DNA of 7,833 bases from an uncultured Lachnospiraceae bacterium (GCA_910586585.1 CAJUKA010000153.1:1-7833), one strand, 5' to 3'; shown: positions 1 through 5,796, counted from the stretch's first letter. Notes: a model not told the origin generated them from the letters alone. Translations and numbers: made by a program.

Positions 1-2
1 TA

Positions 3-413
3 AGGAACGCAGGGATACCGACAGTTGTATGGCTGACGCCAATTTTGCCGTTTATTAACGATACTGAAGATAATATTTCAGGTATTTTGGATATGTGTAT
101 TGAGGCAAAGGTTTATGGCGTTATTTGCTTTGGAATGGGGCTAACTCTCCGAGAAGGAAATCGAGAGTATTTTTATGAACAGTTAGACCGATTATTTCCT
201 GGGCTGAAAGAAAAATATATCCGTACATACGGAAATCAGTATATGATAGAAAGCGGCAACAGCAAAAATTTAATGCGGCTTTTTCACCGAAAATGCGAAG
301 AAAATGGAATTTTGCATGACCAAGAGCAAATATTTAACTATTTGCATTTCTTTGAAGAAAAGGACGATAGTAGGCAATTAAGTATTTGGGATTGGAAAAC
401 GGATAAAATATGA
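3..413 (+). CDS. SPL-type radical SAM protein, C-terminal part (5' end outside window)
   Basis: The frame is open from the first base and gives about 136 residues, beginning RNAGIPTVVWLTPILPFIND. This matches my memory of the C-terminal half of spore-photolyase-like (SPL, COG1533) radical SAM proteins, which end in a short aromatic tail; here the tail contains SIWDW. The radical SAM CxxxCxxC cluster would lie upstream of the window and cannot be checked. A TTG at 45 could be read as a start, but the conserved-looking sequence continues upstream of it, so the gene is simply cut by the window edge. The stop TGA (411-413) overlaps the ATG of the next gene as ATGA, implying translational coupling. 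Such proteins occur as cargo in Clostridial elements; the substrate is unknown. Confidence 0.72.
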   Translation, partial: RNAGIPTVVWLTPILPFINDTEDNISGILDMCIEAKVYGVICFGMGLTLREGNREYFYEQLDRLFPGLKEKYIRTYGNQYMIESGNSKNLMRLFHRKCEENGILHDQEQIFNYLHFFEEKDDSRQLSIWDWKTDKI

Positions 414-592
414 GTGTCATTTATGGAACAGAATGGATACGTTGTCCTGTTTGCGGCAGTAAAATCCGTGATAAAATCAGAGAAGATACAGTATTGAAAA
501 ATTATCCTCTCTATTGTCCAAAATGTAAGCAGGAAACATTGATTGAAGTAACAAATTTGCAGATAACAGTCATCACAGAGCCGGACGCATAG
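410..592 (+). CDS. Cysteine-rich KTR-family small protein, shortened by an amber codon
   Basis: The 60-residue protein has two CxxC pairs, CPVCGSK near residue 12 and CPKCKQ near residue 36, which should bind one zinc ion in a small zinc-ribbon fold. The spacing and the sequences around LKNYPLYCPKCKQ and ITVITEPDA match the Cys-rich KTR family found beside tetracycline-resistance genes and in Tn916-like elements. The family-naming K-T-R reads K-I-R here. Family members, as I remember them, end EPDAKTQSR. Here the codons run GAG CCG GAC GCA TAG ACG CAG AGC CGA TGA, so the lysine codon has become TAG and the old tail TQSR plus its stop remain in frame to 607. Loss of five tail residues may be harmless because both zinc knuckles are intact. 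It overlaps the upstream gene by four bases. The function of the family is not established. Confidence 0.8.
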   Translation: MSVIYGTEWIRCPVCGSKIRDKIREDTVLKNYPLYCPKCKQETLIEVTNLQITVITEPDA

Positions 593-620
593 ACGCAGAG
601 CCGATGAACTTGTGAAATAA

Positions 621-857
621 AATCACAGTTCGTTAGGCGGGGCTTCCCGATACGGGAACTACAAAGCAAGGATTTCCTACTCTCCCCATATGCCAGAACA
701 GTATAAAAACGCATGGAAACCGCATCAGAAAACCACAGGAATTTTAGCGTTGTATTACTACTGGTGCTATCAGTTAGGGATATTCCCCAAAGGCACGGAC
801 TACAAGCCGACAAGCCCGCTGATGAAAGAAGACTTGCGGAAGTTAGATGCTGCTTAG
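621..857 (+). pseudogene. Relaxase C-terminal fragment (remnant)
   Basis: An open stretch on the plus strand, with no credible start, encodes a protein-like sequence containing HQKTTGILALYYYWCYQLGI and then PTSPLMKEDLRKLDA. The aromatic helix (ALYYYWCYQLGIFPK) followed by a PLMKEDLRKLD block resembles the region after the nuclease domain in relaxases of Firmicute conjugative and mobilizable elements. Relaxases nick oriT and stay covalently bound to the transferred strand; none of the catalytic Tyr/HUH part is present. The readable homology begins near 650 (RYGNYKARIS) and ends at LDA near 851, where it runs into the 3' end of the opposing kinase-like gene. The relaxase assignment is from pattern memory; the fact that it is a broken gene is better supported. 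Confidence 0.55.
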
Positions 858-1292
858 CTTTTCATCGGCAGACGCATATTCTTTACAGCGTTGAAGTTTG
901 GCTTCCTTGTCTGCATATACAAAAATGTTGAATGGAAAATATTTTTCTAAGATTACATCTGCACATCTGCCAACAATAATGCAGCTTCCCTGTGCTGCGA
1001 ACTGCTCAATTATTCTGTGTTGCTCAACCGCAATCTTGACCGTCTGTTCCGTTACATGGTTTACTGTTGTTGCGAATTGGTGTCCTATCGTTAAAGGATA
1101 TGCCGCTTGTATTTTCCTTTCCGATATATGGGCTACATAATTTTCATCAAACCCGTTTTCCTTTGCAATTAAAGCGATAATTTCTTTGTCATAGTAAGGA
1201 ATATTGAAAGCGTCTGAAAGCCTTTTCCCTAATTCACGTCCTCCACTGCCATATTCTCTGCTGATTGTTATAATCATTTTCTTTCCCGCCAT
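843..1292 (-). pseudogene. Cytidylate-kinase-like protein, C-terminally truncated
   Basis: The protein starts MAGKKMIITISREYGSGG and has the glycine-rich nucleotide-binding loop GSGGRELGKRL (residues 16-25 or so), then PYYDKEII and IVGRCADVIL. These are features of the cytidylate kinase-like family (Cytidylate_kin2, P-loop NTPases of uncertain substrate, about 200 residues). This copy has about 149 residues: it ends ...CKEYASADEKLSSI, where relatives carry on for about 50 more residues with the lid and C-terminal helices. The break coincides with the relaxase remnant on the other strand, so it is probably nonfunctional. ATG at 1292 gives the family-like N-terminus; ATG at 1277, preceded by GGGA six bases upstream, is an alternative. 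It is the third gene after marR and the MATE pump, an order I recall from other Clostridia. Confidence 0.75.
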
Positions 1293-1359
1293 TTTCTTTG
1301 AATACAATACGCTGTTTCTCTATGATAAAAGTACTATAATATCATTATCCATTTAATAA

Positions 1360-2709
1360 TCAGATTTTTTGTCTGCTTAGTTTTTTATATGCGTTGACAT
1401 ACAAAACAGCGGCAAGAACAATCGAAAGAATATCTGCAATAGGCTGTGCAAACATAAGAACGCTTGCGTTTGAGAATATGTTTAAAATATACAGTGCAGG
1501 TATATAAATAATTCCCTGTCTGCTCAGATTGATAATCAGAGCAGGAATGACGGCTCCCATTGCCTGTATTGCATTTGTCAGCACATAGAATATTCCAAAA
1601 AAGATACTGGTTGTGAGCAAAATCCTTGAAAAACTTACGGCATAATCAAATGCGTTTACATCAGTTATAAAAGCACTTACAATTTGATTTGTAAACAGAT
1701 AACATAAAACAGTCATTACAAAGCTGACCGCAAAGGCGAAAAAGAGTGAAAATTTTATGAGTTTATTATAGCGTTCCCATTTTTTTGCACCAACACAGAA
1801 ACCTAGCAATGGCTGTACGCCCTGTCCTATACCAATCGTTAGCATTCCAGAAATCATCGTGACTTTCATAGCAACACCAGCTCCTGCAACTGCCATATCT
1901 CCATATCCTGCCATTATCCCGTTTAAAATAATTTGAGAAACGCTCATTAAAAGGGAAGCAAGAGAAGCGGGAATACCAATAGAAAGGACGCTGCTGCATA
2001 TTTTATCTTTATAACTAAAATCTTTTATGTGAATACTAAGTGATGATTTACCTTTCATAAAGTATAAAGCGTAGTATAGAGCAGCAGCGAAATTACCAAT
2101 CAAGGTCGCAATAGCAGCACCCTTAATATCCCAACCAAATCCCAAAATCATAATGGGGTCTAAAATAACATTCAGCAGATTTCCGATAATCTGACCAAGC
2201 ATAGCTTTTGCTGCCTGTCCCTCTGCACGCAGAATATTTGAAAAACAATTTGAAATCAGCACAAACACACCGCCAAAAGAAACAATCGTCAGATAGTCTT
2301 TTGCAAAGTCCCATGTGTCTGCACTCGCCCCGACTGACGCGAGAATGTTATCCATAAAGAGCAACGACAGGCAGGACATAATAATTCCTACAACGACACA
2401 TGACCACATACAGAAAGAAGATATTTTTTTTGCATGGTCTTTCCGTCCCTCTCCCATAGCCCTTGAAATAGCAGATGTTCCGCCGATACCAAAAATCATG
2501 CCGACAGACATGAATATTAGAAAGACGGGGCTTGCAAGCGATACGGCGGCAAGCTGAAAAGCATTATGTGTCTGACCGATAAAAAATGTATCAGCTAAAT
2601 TGTAAATCAGTGTCATAAGCATTGCCGCCATAGCTGGAATAGCATTTCTCACAACAGCCTGCGATACAGGCATAGCGTTATAAATTTCTAACTTGTTCTC
2701 TTCTTTCAT
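1360..2709 (-). CDS. MATE family multidrug efflux transporter (MepA-like)
   Basis: The 449-residue protein has normal MATE length and the family's twelve hydrophobic segments in two related halves. Visible hallmarks are ADTFFIG in the first helix (residues 39-45), GIGGTSAISRAMGEG after the second, ILRAEGQAAKAM and NVILDPIMI at the end of the first half, and GIPASLASLLMSVSQIILNG, GVAMKV and GIGQGVQPLLGF in the second. MATE proteins sit in the cytoplasmic membrane and export drugs, often cationic, in exchange for Na+ or H+. The ATG follows a clear GGAGGT ribosome site by four bases. The gene lies 86 bases downstream of a divergently unrelated but co-oriented marR gene, which probably controls it, and two hairpins occupy that gap. 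The closest named relatives are MepA-type pumps; the substrate cannot be told from sequence. Confidence 0.93.
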   Translation of the reverse strand: MKEENKLEIYNAMPVSQAVVRNAIPAMAAMLMTLIYNLADTFFIGQTHNAFQLAAVSLASPVFLIFMSVGMIFGIGGTSAISRAMGEGRKDHAKKISSFCMWSCVVVGIIMSCLSLLFMDNILASVGASADTWDFAKDYLTIVSFGGVFVLISNCFSNILRAEGQAAKAMLGQIIGNLLNVILDPIMILGFGWDIKGAAIATLIGNFAAALYYALYFMKGKSSLSIHIKDFSYKDKICSSVLSIGIPASLASLLMSVSQIILNGIMAGYGDMAVAGAGVAMKVTMISGMLTIGIGQGVQPLLGFCVGAKKWERYNKLIKFSLFFAFAVSFVMTVLCYLFTNQIVSAFITDVNAFDYAVSFSRILLTTSIFFGIFYVLTNAIQAMGAVIPALIINLSRQGIIYIPALYILNIFSNASVLMFAQPIADILSIVLAAVLYVNAYKKLSRQKI

Positions 2710-2730
2710 AGTTACCTCCGTAAAATAAAA

Positions 2731-2744
2731 AGCAAGACATTGAT
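2731..2744 (-). repeat. 14-bp repeat, copy 1 (MATE leader)
   Basis: On the plus strand this reads AGCAAGACATTGAT. A second copy with one mismatch (AGCAAGGCATTGAT) lies at 3277-3290 beside the marR promoter, in the same orientation relative to its gene. A shared MarR-protein binding site is the simplest explanation. Confidence 0.5.
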
Positions 2745-2752
2745 AGCTTGCT
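2731..2752 (-). promoter_or_regulatory. Hairpin with T-run in the leader of the MATE gene
   Basis: AGCAAG and CTTGCT form a 6-bp stem around a 10-base loop. On the minus strand the stem is followed by TTTTATTTTA and only then by the GGAGGT ribosome site of the efflux gene. It looks like a weak intrinsic terminator or attenuator. It also contains the 14-bp motif shared with the marR promoter, so it may be an operator instead. Structure seen; role inferred. Confidence 0.45.
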
Positions 2753-2770
2753 ATATTGTTTGGTAAATAA

Positions 2771-2796
2771 AATACTCGTTCATGGAAACGAGTATT
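2771..2796 (-). terminator. Hairpin after marR
   Basis: A perfect 10-bp inverted repeat (AATACTCGTT / AACGAGTATT) with a 6-base loop begins at the marR stop codon. On the minus strand it is followed by TTATTTACC, a short T-rich tail. It resembles a leaky intrinsic terminator that would lower readthrough from marR into the efflux gene. Confidence 0.55.
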
Positions 2797-3221
2797 TATG
2801 ATAAGTTACTGGCAATTTTTTGGAGCAGGCTGACAAAGACTATTTTTTCCGTTTCGGTAAGTGATGACAGTAAACGTGTTTCTTCTTCTTCAAGTTTTCG
2901 CTTCGCATTGTTGCTATACTGTTCTCCATATTGCGTTAAACGGATATATTTTATGCGTTTGTCAGACACATCACTGAAACTGTCTATCAACCCTTTGCCT
3001 TCCATTTTAGTGACAATCCGTGCAGTAGTGGATTGTGCAACATGAAGTATTTTTTCTAGCTCTTTTAAGGACATCTGCTTATCGGTTGAATGAACCAAAG
3101 CTCGTAAAACATTGATTTGTGAAAAGGTTAAATCTAAATTCCGTAATGTGTTATCAATATTTTTTTTCTGTACGTCATGTATCTGTTTCAAAAGAATACT
3201 ACATGAAGAATTATTCTCCAT
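2796..3221 (-). CDS. MarR family transcriptional regulator
   Basis: The 141-residue protein is the usual MarR size. A dimerisation helix at the N-terminus is followed by LTFSQINVLRALV (31-43), the helix-turn-helix SLKELEKILHVAQSTTARIVTKME written across residues 51-74, and the wing SDVSDKRIKYIRLT (83-96) with the family's Asp-Lys-Arg at 87-89. MarR dimers bind palindromes over promoters and usually release DNA when a small aromatic or drug ligand binds. The gene stands first in the cassette, directly before the MATE gene, the same order as mepR-mepA, so it likely represses itself and the pump. The start is fixed by a strong AAAGGAGGG site eight bases upstream. Ligand is unknown. Confidence 0.92.
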   Translation of the reverse strand: MENNSSCSILLKQIHDVQKKNIDNTLRNLDLTFSQINVLRALVHSTDKQMSLKELEKILHVAQSTTARIVTKMEGKGLIDSFSDVSDKRIKYIRLTQYGEQYSNNAKRKLEEEETRLLSSLTETEKIVFVSLLQKIASNLS

Positions 3222-3246
3222 TTATTTACCCTCCTTTCCGACAGTC

Positions 3247-3275
3247 AGTATATTACTTTTTCAGTCAAATGTCAA
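3247..3275 (-). promoter_or_regulatory. Promoter of the marR-MATE cassette
   Basis: On the minus strand TTGACA (3275-3270), 17 bases, then TATACT (3252-3247): a near-consensus sigma-A promoter. The predicted start near 3240 leaves only about 20 untranslated bases, nearly all of them ribosome site. A strong promoter of this kind under a repressor is the expected design. Confidence 0.8.
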
Positions 3276-3276
3276 T

Positions 3277-3290
3277 AGCAAGGCATTGAT
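3277..3290 (-). repeat. 14-bp repeat, copy 2 (next to marR -35 box)
   Basis: Plus-strand AGCAAGGCATTGAT, one base upstream of the -35 box. It matches the MATE leader copy at 13 of 14 positions. It also lies inside a looser inverted repeat, TCAAT-8 bases-ATTGA (3272-3289). Candidate operator for the MarR protein. Confidence 0.5.
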
Positions 3291-3310
3291 TTTTTAGATA
3301 TGGAAAATCA

Positions 3311-3370
3311 TTAAATATAAAAAGCAACAAAAATATCGAGGAATGGCGTTGTATAGACTGCCATTCCCCG
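3311..3370 (-). terminator. Intrinsic terminator of the TTRAP operon
   Basis: On the minus strand CGGGGAATGGC (3370-3360) and GCCATTCCTCG (3347-3337) form an 11-bp stem with one G-T pair and a 12-base loop, followed by ATATTTTTGTTGCTTTTTATA. It begins eight bases after the stop codon of the TTRAP gene and separates that operon from the marR cassette, which is transcribed in the same direction. Confidence 0.85.
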
Positions 3371-3378
3371 GCGTTCCA

Positions 3379-3588
3379 TTACTCCATATCTTCAGCAGGC
3401 AAAAACACAAGCTCTGCAAATTCTTCCTCGGTCAGCTTCTTCAGCTTTTCCGCTGTGCGCTCTGCAAGCTCCCGTATCTCCGTTTCCATGTAGGGCAGGG
3501 CTGCGGTCATTGCCGCCACCGTATCAGCCCTTGTTTTCTTCCTGTAACAGCAGATAAGGTTTGTTTCCTCAAAGTTGAATTGTCCCAT
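3379..3588 (-). CDS. TTRAP-like transposon-transfer-assisting small protein
   Basis: The 69-residue protein begins MGQFNFEETNLICCYRKKTR, continues with an alanine-rich helix (ADTVAAMTAALPYME) and a second charged helix (LAERTAEKLKKLTEEEFAEL), and ends PAEDME. Length and pattern fit the family annotated as putative transposon-transfer assisting protein (TTRAP) in Tn1549-like conjugative transposons. No enzyme motif is present and its biochemical role is not known. It is last in its operon: a GGAGGT ribosome site lies within the end of the upstream gene, whose stop is only four bases before this ATG, so the two are probably translationally coupled. A strong terminator follows. Confidence 0.75.
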   Translation of the reverse strand: MGQFNFEETNLICCYRKKTRADTVAAMTAALPYMETEIRELAERTAEKLKKLTEEEFAELVFLPAEDME

Positions 3589-3592
3589 ACGC

Positions 3593-4099
3593 CTATACCT
3601 CCAATCCCTTGTTCTTGCTCTTTGCCGCCTGCTTTTTCGGGGCGGTGTTTACGGTTTTTTTGTCCTGTGCAAGCTGCGCCCGCAGGGACGGCTTTTTCCC
3701 TTTCCCCTTGCCGGACAGTGTTTCGATATGCTCCTTAATGTTACCACAATTTAAGCGATGTTGGTTATATTTTTCTTCCAGTAGAACGCCATGCAGGGCG
3801 GCGGGGTTTTTGGGCTGTTCCTCAAAGTTGACGAATTTCCCTAAGTTGGGGTCAGCGTCCCCGGTAATGCGCTTCCCGGCTTCCTGCGTCCGTTCCCCTT
3901 TCTCATATATCAGCTTAGTATCTCCGGGGGTTACGGAAGCGTCCTTGACGTGCTTGTAGTGCTTCTGGTAGTCCAGTTCGTAGAGGTTGCCCGTTACCCT
4001 GCCTTTCTCAATGCCCGTCAGCTCCACGGCATTCGCCACTTCATCAAGCAGGCAGCGGACGTGTACGGGAACGGTCTTTTCGTTGATTTGTTCCTGCAT
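3593..4099 (-). CDS. Conjugative-element protein of unknown function, basic C-terminus
   Basis: I do not recognise a named domain in this 168-residue protein. Residues 1-60 or so contain VPVHVRCLLDEVANAVEL and RVTGNLYELDYQKHYKHV. The middle has ERTQEAGKRITGDADP and then NPAALHGVLLEEKYNQHRLN. The last 40 residues are rich in Lys, Ala and Gln (SGKGKGKKPSLRAQ to KSKNKGLEV) and look disordered and able to bind nucleic acid. The start is supported by GGAGGG eleven bases upstream. It sits between DUF5348 and TTRAP genes in a GC-rich operon typical of Tn1549-like elements, so a role in element maintenance or transfer is likely but unproven. It could be a detached C-terminal part of a larger multidomain element protein. 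Confidence 0.7.
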   Translation of the reverse strand: MQEQINEKTVPVHVRCLLDEVANAVELTGIEKGRVTGNLYELDYQKHYKHVKDASVTPGDTKLIYEKGERTQEAGKRITGDADPNLGKFVNFEEQPKNPAALHGVLLEEKYNQHRLNCGNIKEHIETLSGKGKGKKPSLRAQLAQDKKTVNTAPKKQAAKSKNKGLEV

Positions 4100-4148
4100 G
4101 GGCGGTCAATCCCTCCTTTCTTGGGTCTGTGCGGGGAAGCCGCCCCGG

Positions 4149-4376
4149 TTATCTGTTATGCACACGCACACGCAAGCCGTCCAGTACGTCCGTCTTGATA
4201 CCGACAAGATACCATTCCTGCCCGGTACTCATTTCAATGCGTGTCGGCTTCCATTTGCCGCCTGCGAACACGTCAAAACATTCGCCGCAATGCAAGCCGC
4301 CGTAGTAATCATTCAGCCCAAAGCGGATATTATAACGTCCGCTTTCTTTGTCGAAAATCAAAGCTCCCTGTTTCAT
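4149..4376 (-). CDS. DUF5348 domain protein
   Basis: The 75-residue protein reads MKQGALIFDKESGRYNIRFG, then LNDYYGGLHCGECFDVFAGG, a KWKPTRIEM strand, WYLVGIKTD and the ending LRVRVHNR. This is close to the DUF5348 proteins I know from Clostridial conjugative elements: small, beta-rich, with paired YYGGLHCG and TRIEM motifs. The function is unknown. Its ATG overlaps the TGA of the upstream replication-protein fragment (ATGA at 4376-4373), and GGAGG lies ten bases upstream, so it was built as part of that operon. The next gene starts 49 bases downstream. The coding sequence looks intact. Confidence 0.82.
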   Translation of the reverse strand: MKQGALIFDKESGRYNIRFGLNDYYGGLHCGECFDVFAGGKWKPTRIEMSTGQEWYLVGIKTDVLDGLRVRVHNR

Positions 4377-4621
4377 AAGGTGTTGTCCTCCCTGTCCTGT
4401 GATAAGAATACGCCGCTTGCCATATCGTGGGCGACAAGGGCGGTGTAATAGCTGTCAATGGTGTTTGGTGCGTTGAAAAGAACCGCAAGCAGGTACTTCT
4501 TGATGTTGCGTATCTTGGTGGTGTTCTGGTGCATACAGTCAATCACAAACTGGATATGGCTGCTGTTCAGCTTCATAAACTTAGACTTTACAAGCTCGGC
4601 GGGGTAGTCGTCCCCGGCAAT
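4373..4621 (-). pseudogene. Replication initiator (RepA-like) C-terminal fragment, DUF6017-like
   Basis: Eighty-two residues from IAGDDYPAELVKSKFMKLNS to the end, including FVIDCMHQNTTKIRNIKKYL and LLAVLFNAPNTIDSYYTALV, match the C-terminal domain of the RepA-type initiators found in Tn1549-like conjugative transposons, as I remember them. The N-terminal DNA-binding part, normally some 200 or more residues, is missing. Upstream of IAGDD the frame is open for 13 more codons (MPSAPQACPSSHY), but these are the reverse complement of a TnpV-like coding sequence, not RepA. So the gene was cut at about 4621-4627. It ends in an ATGA overlap with the DUF5348 gene. It is probably not expressed, as its promoter has been lost. 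Confidence 0.72.
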
Positions 4622-4626
4622 GTAAT

Positions 4627-4782
4627 GAGATGATGGACAGGCTTGTGGGGCAGATGGCAAAGAAAGAGGGTGTGACGGAGCGGCTTAAATCCGATGACTG
4701 GCTATGTTGGCTTCAGAAGATGAACAGCATTAGGAGCAGGGCGGAGGAAGTAGTGCTGCACGATCTGATATATTCCCTTTAG
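4627..4782 (+). pseudogene. TnpV-like transposon protein, C-terminal fragment
   Basis: About 51 codons read EMMDRLVGQMAKKEGVTERL, then KSDDWLCWLQKMNSIRSRAE and EVVLHDLIYSL. The order 'QMAKxxGVTExLK... W...MNxIRxxAEEVVLxxLIY' is the C-terminal half of TnpV, a small protein of about 110-120 residues encoded in Tn4451/Tn1549-type elements. The N-terminal half is absent, because the sequence before 4627 belongs to the oppositely oriented RepA fragment. An ATG at 4630 could start a short peptide but has no ribosome site in front of it. The hairpin at 4801-4834 is probably its original terminator. Confidence 0.68.
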
Positions 4783-4800
4783 TATGAAGTCATGGTGATT

Positions 4801-4834
4801 AGGCAGACCGCCGCATTAAAGTGGTGGTCTGCCT
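4801..4834 (+). terminator. Hairpin downstream of the TnpV fragment
   Basis: AGGCAGACC and GGTCTGCCT form a 9-bp stem, extendable by three pairs (one wobble) around the loop GCATTAAAGT. The following bases, CTGCGTTATTATAG, hold no good T-run, so termination may be weak. Bases 4835-4935 contain nothing else I can identify. Confidence 0.55.
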
Positions 4835-4935
4835 CTGCGTTATTATAGTGGATTTTCTGCTATATAGAAATCAATGATGAACTCTGTAAAAATCACGCTT
4901 TTAGGATTTTATTACAAGGGGAATGTCCTGCGCTC

Positions 4936-4965
4936 TTGACAAGGATAGGTATGTTTTGTTAGCAT
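4936..4965 (+). promoter_or_regulatory. Candidate promoter of the JAB-protein pair
   Basis: TTGACA at 4936-4941 is followed after 18 bases by TAGCAT (4960-4965), with TG in the extended -10 position (TGTTAGCAT). The -35 is consensus and the -10 is 4 of 6. It lies about 45 bases before the ATG at 5011. Confidence 0.5.
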
Positions 4966-5010
4966 GAAATCAGTCGAAAAATTGGATAAGAAAAGGAGAC
5001 AAAGCAGCTC

Positions 5011-5640
5011 ATGGGAGATACGAAACGAGAGATTAAAGCAGATTGCTTTTTGCCACAGGCAGAGGATGAAGGGCAAAGATATGGCAGAAACAAGGATACA
5101 GTGATAAACCATACATATATTAACAGTGGCAGATACCGAAGAAAATTTGATTTAATTTCCGATTCGTCTGAGTTGAACCGTCTCATATTTCAACTGTCGA
5201 AAAAGATGCTGGAACATAGGTCGGGAACAAAGTTTGAGGATATGTATTGGATTGATGTGGTACATCAGACGGTGATAGCAGAGGAAACCGAGAGCTGTTC
5301 CGAAGAACAGATTGTATATTCAAATAGTATACGTTCCAAAATATCAAAGTATGATAATCTGATCACGCTGCATTCTCATCCGAACAGTTACCCGCCCAGT
5401 ATCAATGATTTGAATTCCAATTTTATTAATCACTATGGTCTTGGCATTGTAGCCTGCCATGATGGAAAAATATTCAAATATGCTTCAAATCAGGAAATAC
5501 GGGAAGACTATTATAAGATGGTTGTTGAAAAATATCTGAAAAAAGGCTATAATGAATACGAAGCACAGGTAGAGGCTCTTATGGAATTAGTCACGAAGTT
5601 CGATATTATGGTAAAGGAGGTAACAGAGGATGGTATGTGA
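5011..5640 (+). CDS. JAMM/JAB-like putative metalloprotease
   Basis: The 209-residue protein carries HSHPNSYPPSINDLNS at residues 121-136: His121, His123, Ser130 and Asp133 form a JAMM-type zinc site (HxHP, Ser, xx, Asp). The gap between the second His and Ser is six residues, one fewer than in Rpn11 or RadC, a spacing I believe also occurs in other bacterial JAB proteins. The catalytic Glu is likely Glu91 or Glu92 in VIAEETES, next to an IVYS strand. Residues 1-45 are charged and look like a linker, and the C-terminus is a long charged helix (EVEKYLKKGYNEYEAQVEAL region). There is no signal peptide, so it should act in the cytoplasm, cleaving an isopeptide or peptide bond of an unknown substrate. 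GGAG lies 12 bases before the ATG. It overlaps the next small gene by 11 bases. Confidence 0.75.
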   Translation: MGDTKREIKADCFLPQAEDEGQRYGRNKDTVINHTYINSGRYRRKFDLISDSSELNRLIFQLSKKMLEHRSGTKFEDMYWIDVVHQTVIAEETESCSEEQIVYSNSIRSKISKYDNLITLHSHPNSYPPSINDLNSNFINHYGLGIVACHDGKIFKYASNQEIREDYYKMVVEKYLKKGYNEYEAQVEALMELVTKFDIMVKEVTEDGM

Positions 5641-5794
5641 AAACGATATTCTGGAGATTCCTGAAGAATATAAAAAAATGTCTGAAGAAGAATTAGATAA
5701 GGAAATAGAAAGGCTTTATGAAACCATGAAAGACCAAAACAGAGGTGAGGTAAGAGAAAAGGTTGCAAAGCTGCCTGTAAAAATTTTTTTGTAA
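5630..5794 (+). CDS. 54-aa acidic small protein coupled to the JAB gene
   Basis: This gene starts inside the end of the JAB gene (11-base overlap) with an excellent GGAGGT site eight bases upstream of its ATG, so it is almost certainly translated. The protein reads MVCENDILEIPEEYKKMSEE, then a charged helix ELDKEIERLYETMKDQNRGE, and ends VREKVAKLPVKIFL. It has 15 acidic and 10 basic residues and is probably a single long helix or small helical hairpin, with no cysteine pair or membrane segment. I do not recognise a family. The tight coupling suggests it binds, activates or is processed by the JAB protein. The last few codons run into an A/T tract (AAAAATTTTTTTG), so the natural C-terminus may have been altered by a nearby rearrangement. 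Confidence 0.65.
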   Translation: MVCENDILEIPEEYKKMSEEELDKEIERLYETMKDQNRGEVREKVAKLPVKIFL

Positions 5795-5796
5795 AG

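Noticed and set aside
45..413. TTG at 45 as start of a 122-aa gene
   Set aside because: The frame and family-like sequence continue upstream to the window edge; this is the inside of a larger radical SAM gene.
1308..1359. Separate promoter for the kinase-like gene
   Set aside because: The spacer is AT-rich, but no -35/-10 pair with proper spacing stands out; cotranscription with the MATE gene is simpler.
3343..3738. 131-aa plus-strand frame
   Set aside because: It lies opposite the TTRAP and 168-aa genes, is rich in Cys, Pro and Phe as expected for an antisense shadow, and has no ribosome site.
3987..4448. 153-aa plus-strand frame across the DUF5348 gene
   Set aside because: It crosses three well-supported minus-strand genes and has no protein-like pattern.
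4835..4935. Possible RNA gene or riboswitch in the gap before the JAB promoter
   Set aside because: No conserved-looking stems or known riboswitch core could be seen; the stretch is plain AT-rich spacer.
5011..5794. JAB pair as a bacterial ubiquitin-like (Bil-type) defence operon
   Set aside because: No E1, E2 or ubiquitin-like gene is present, and the 54-aa partner is too short and too helical for a ubiquitin fold.
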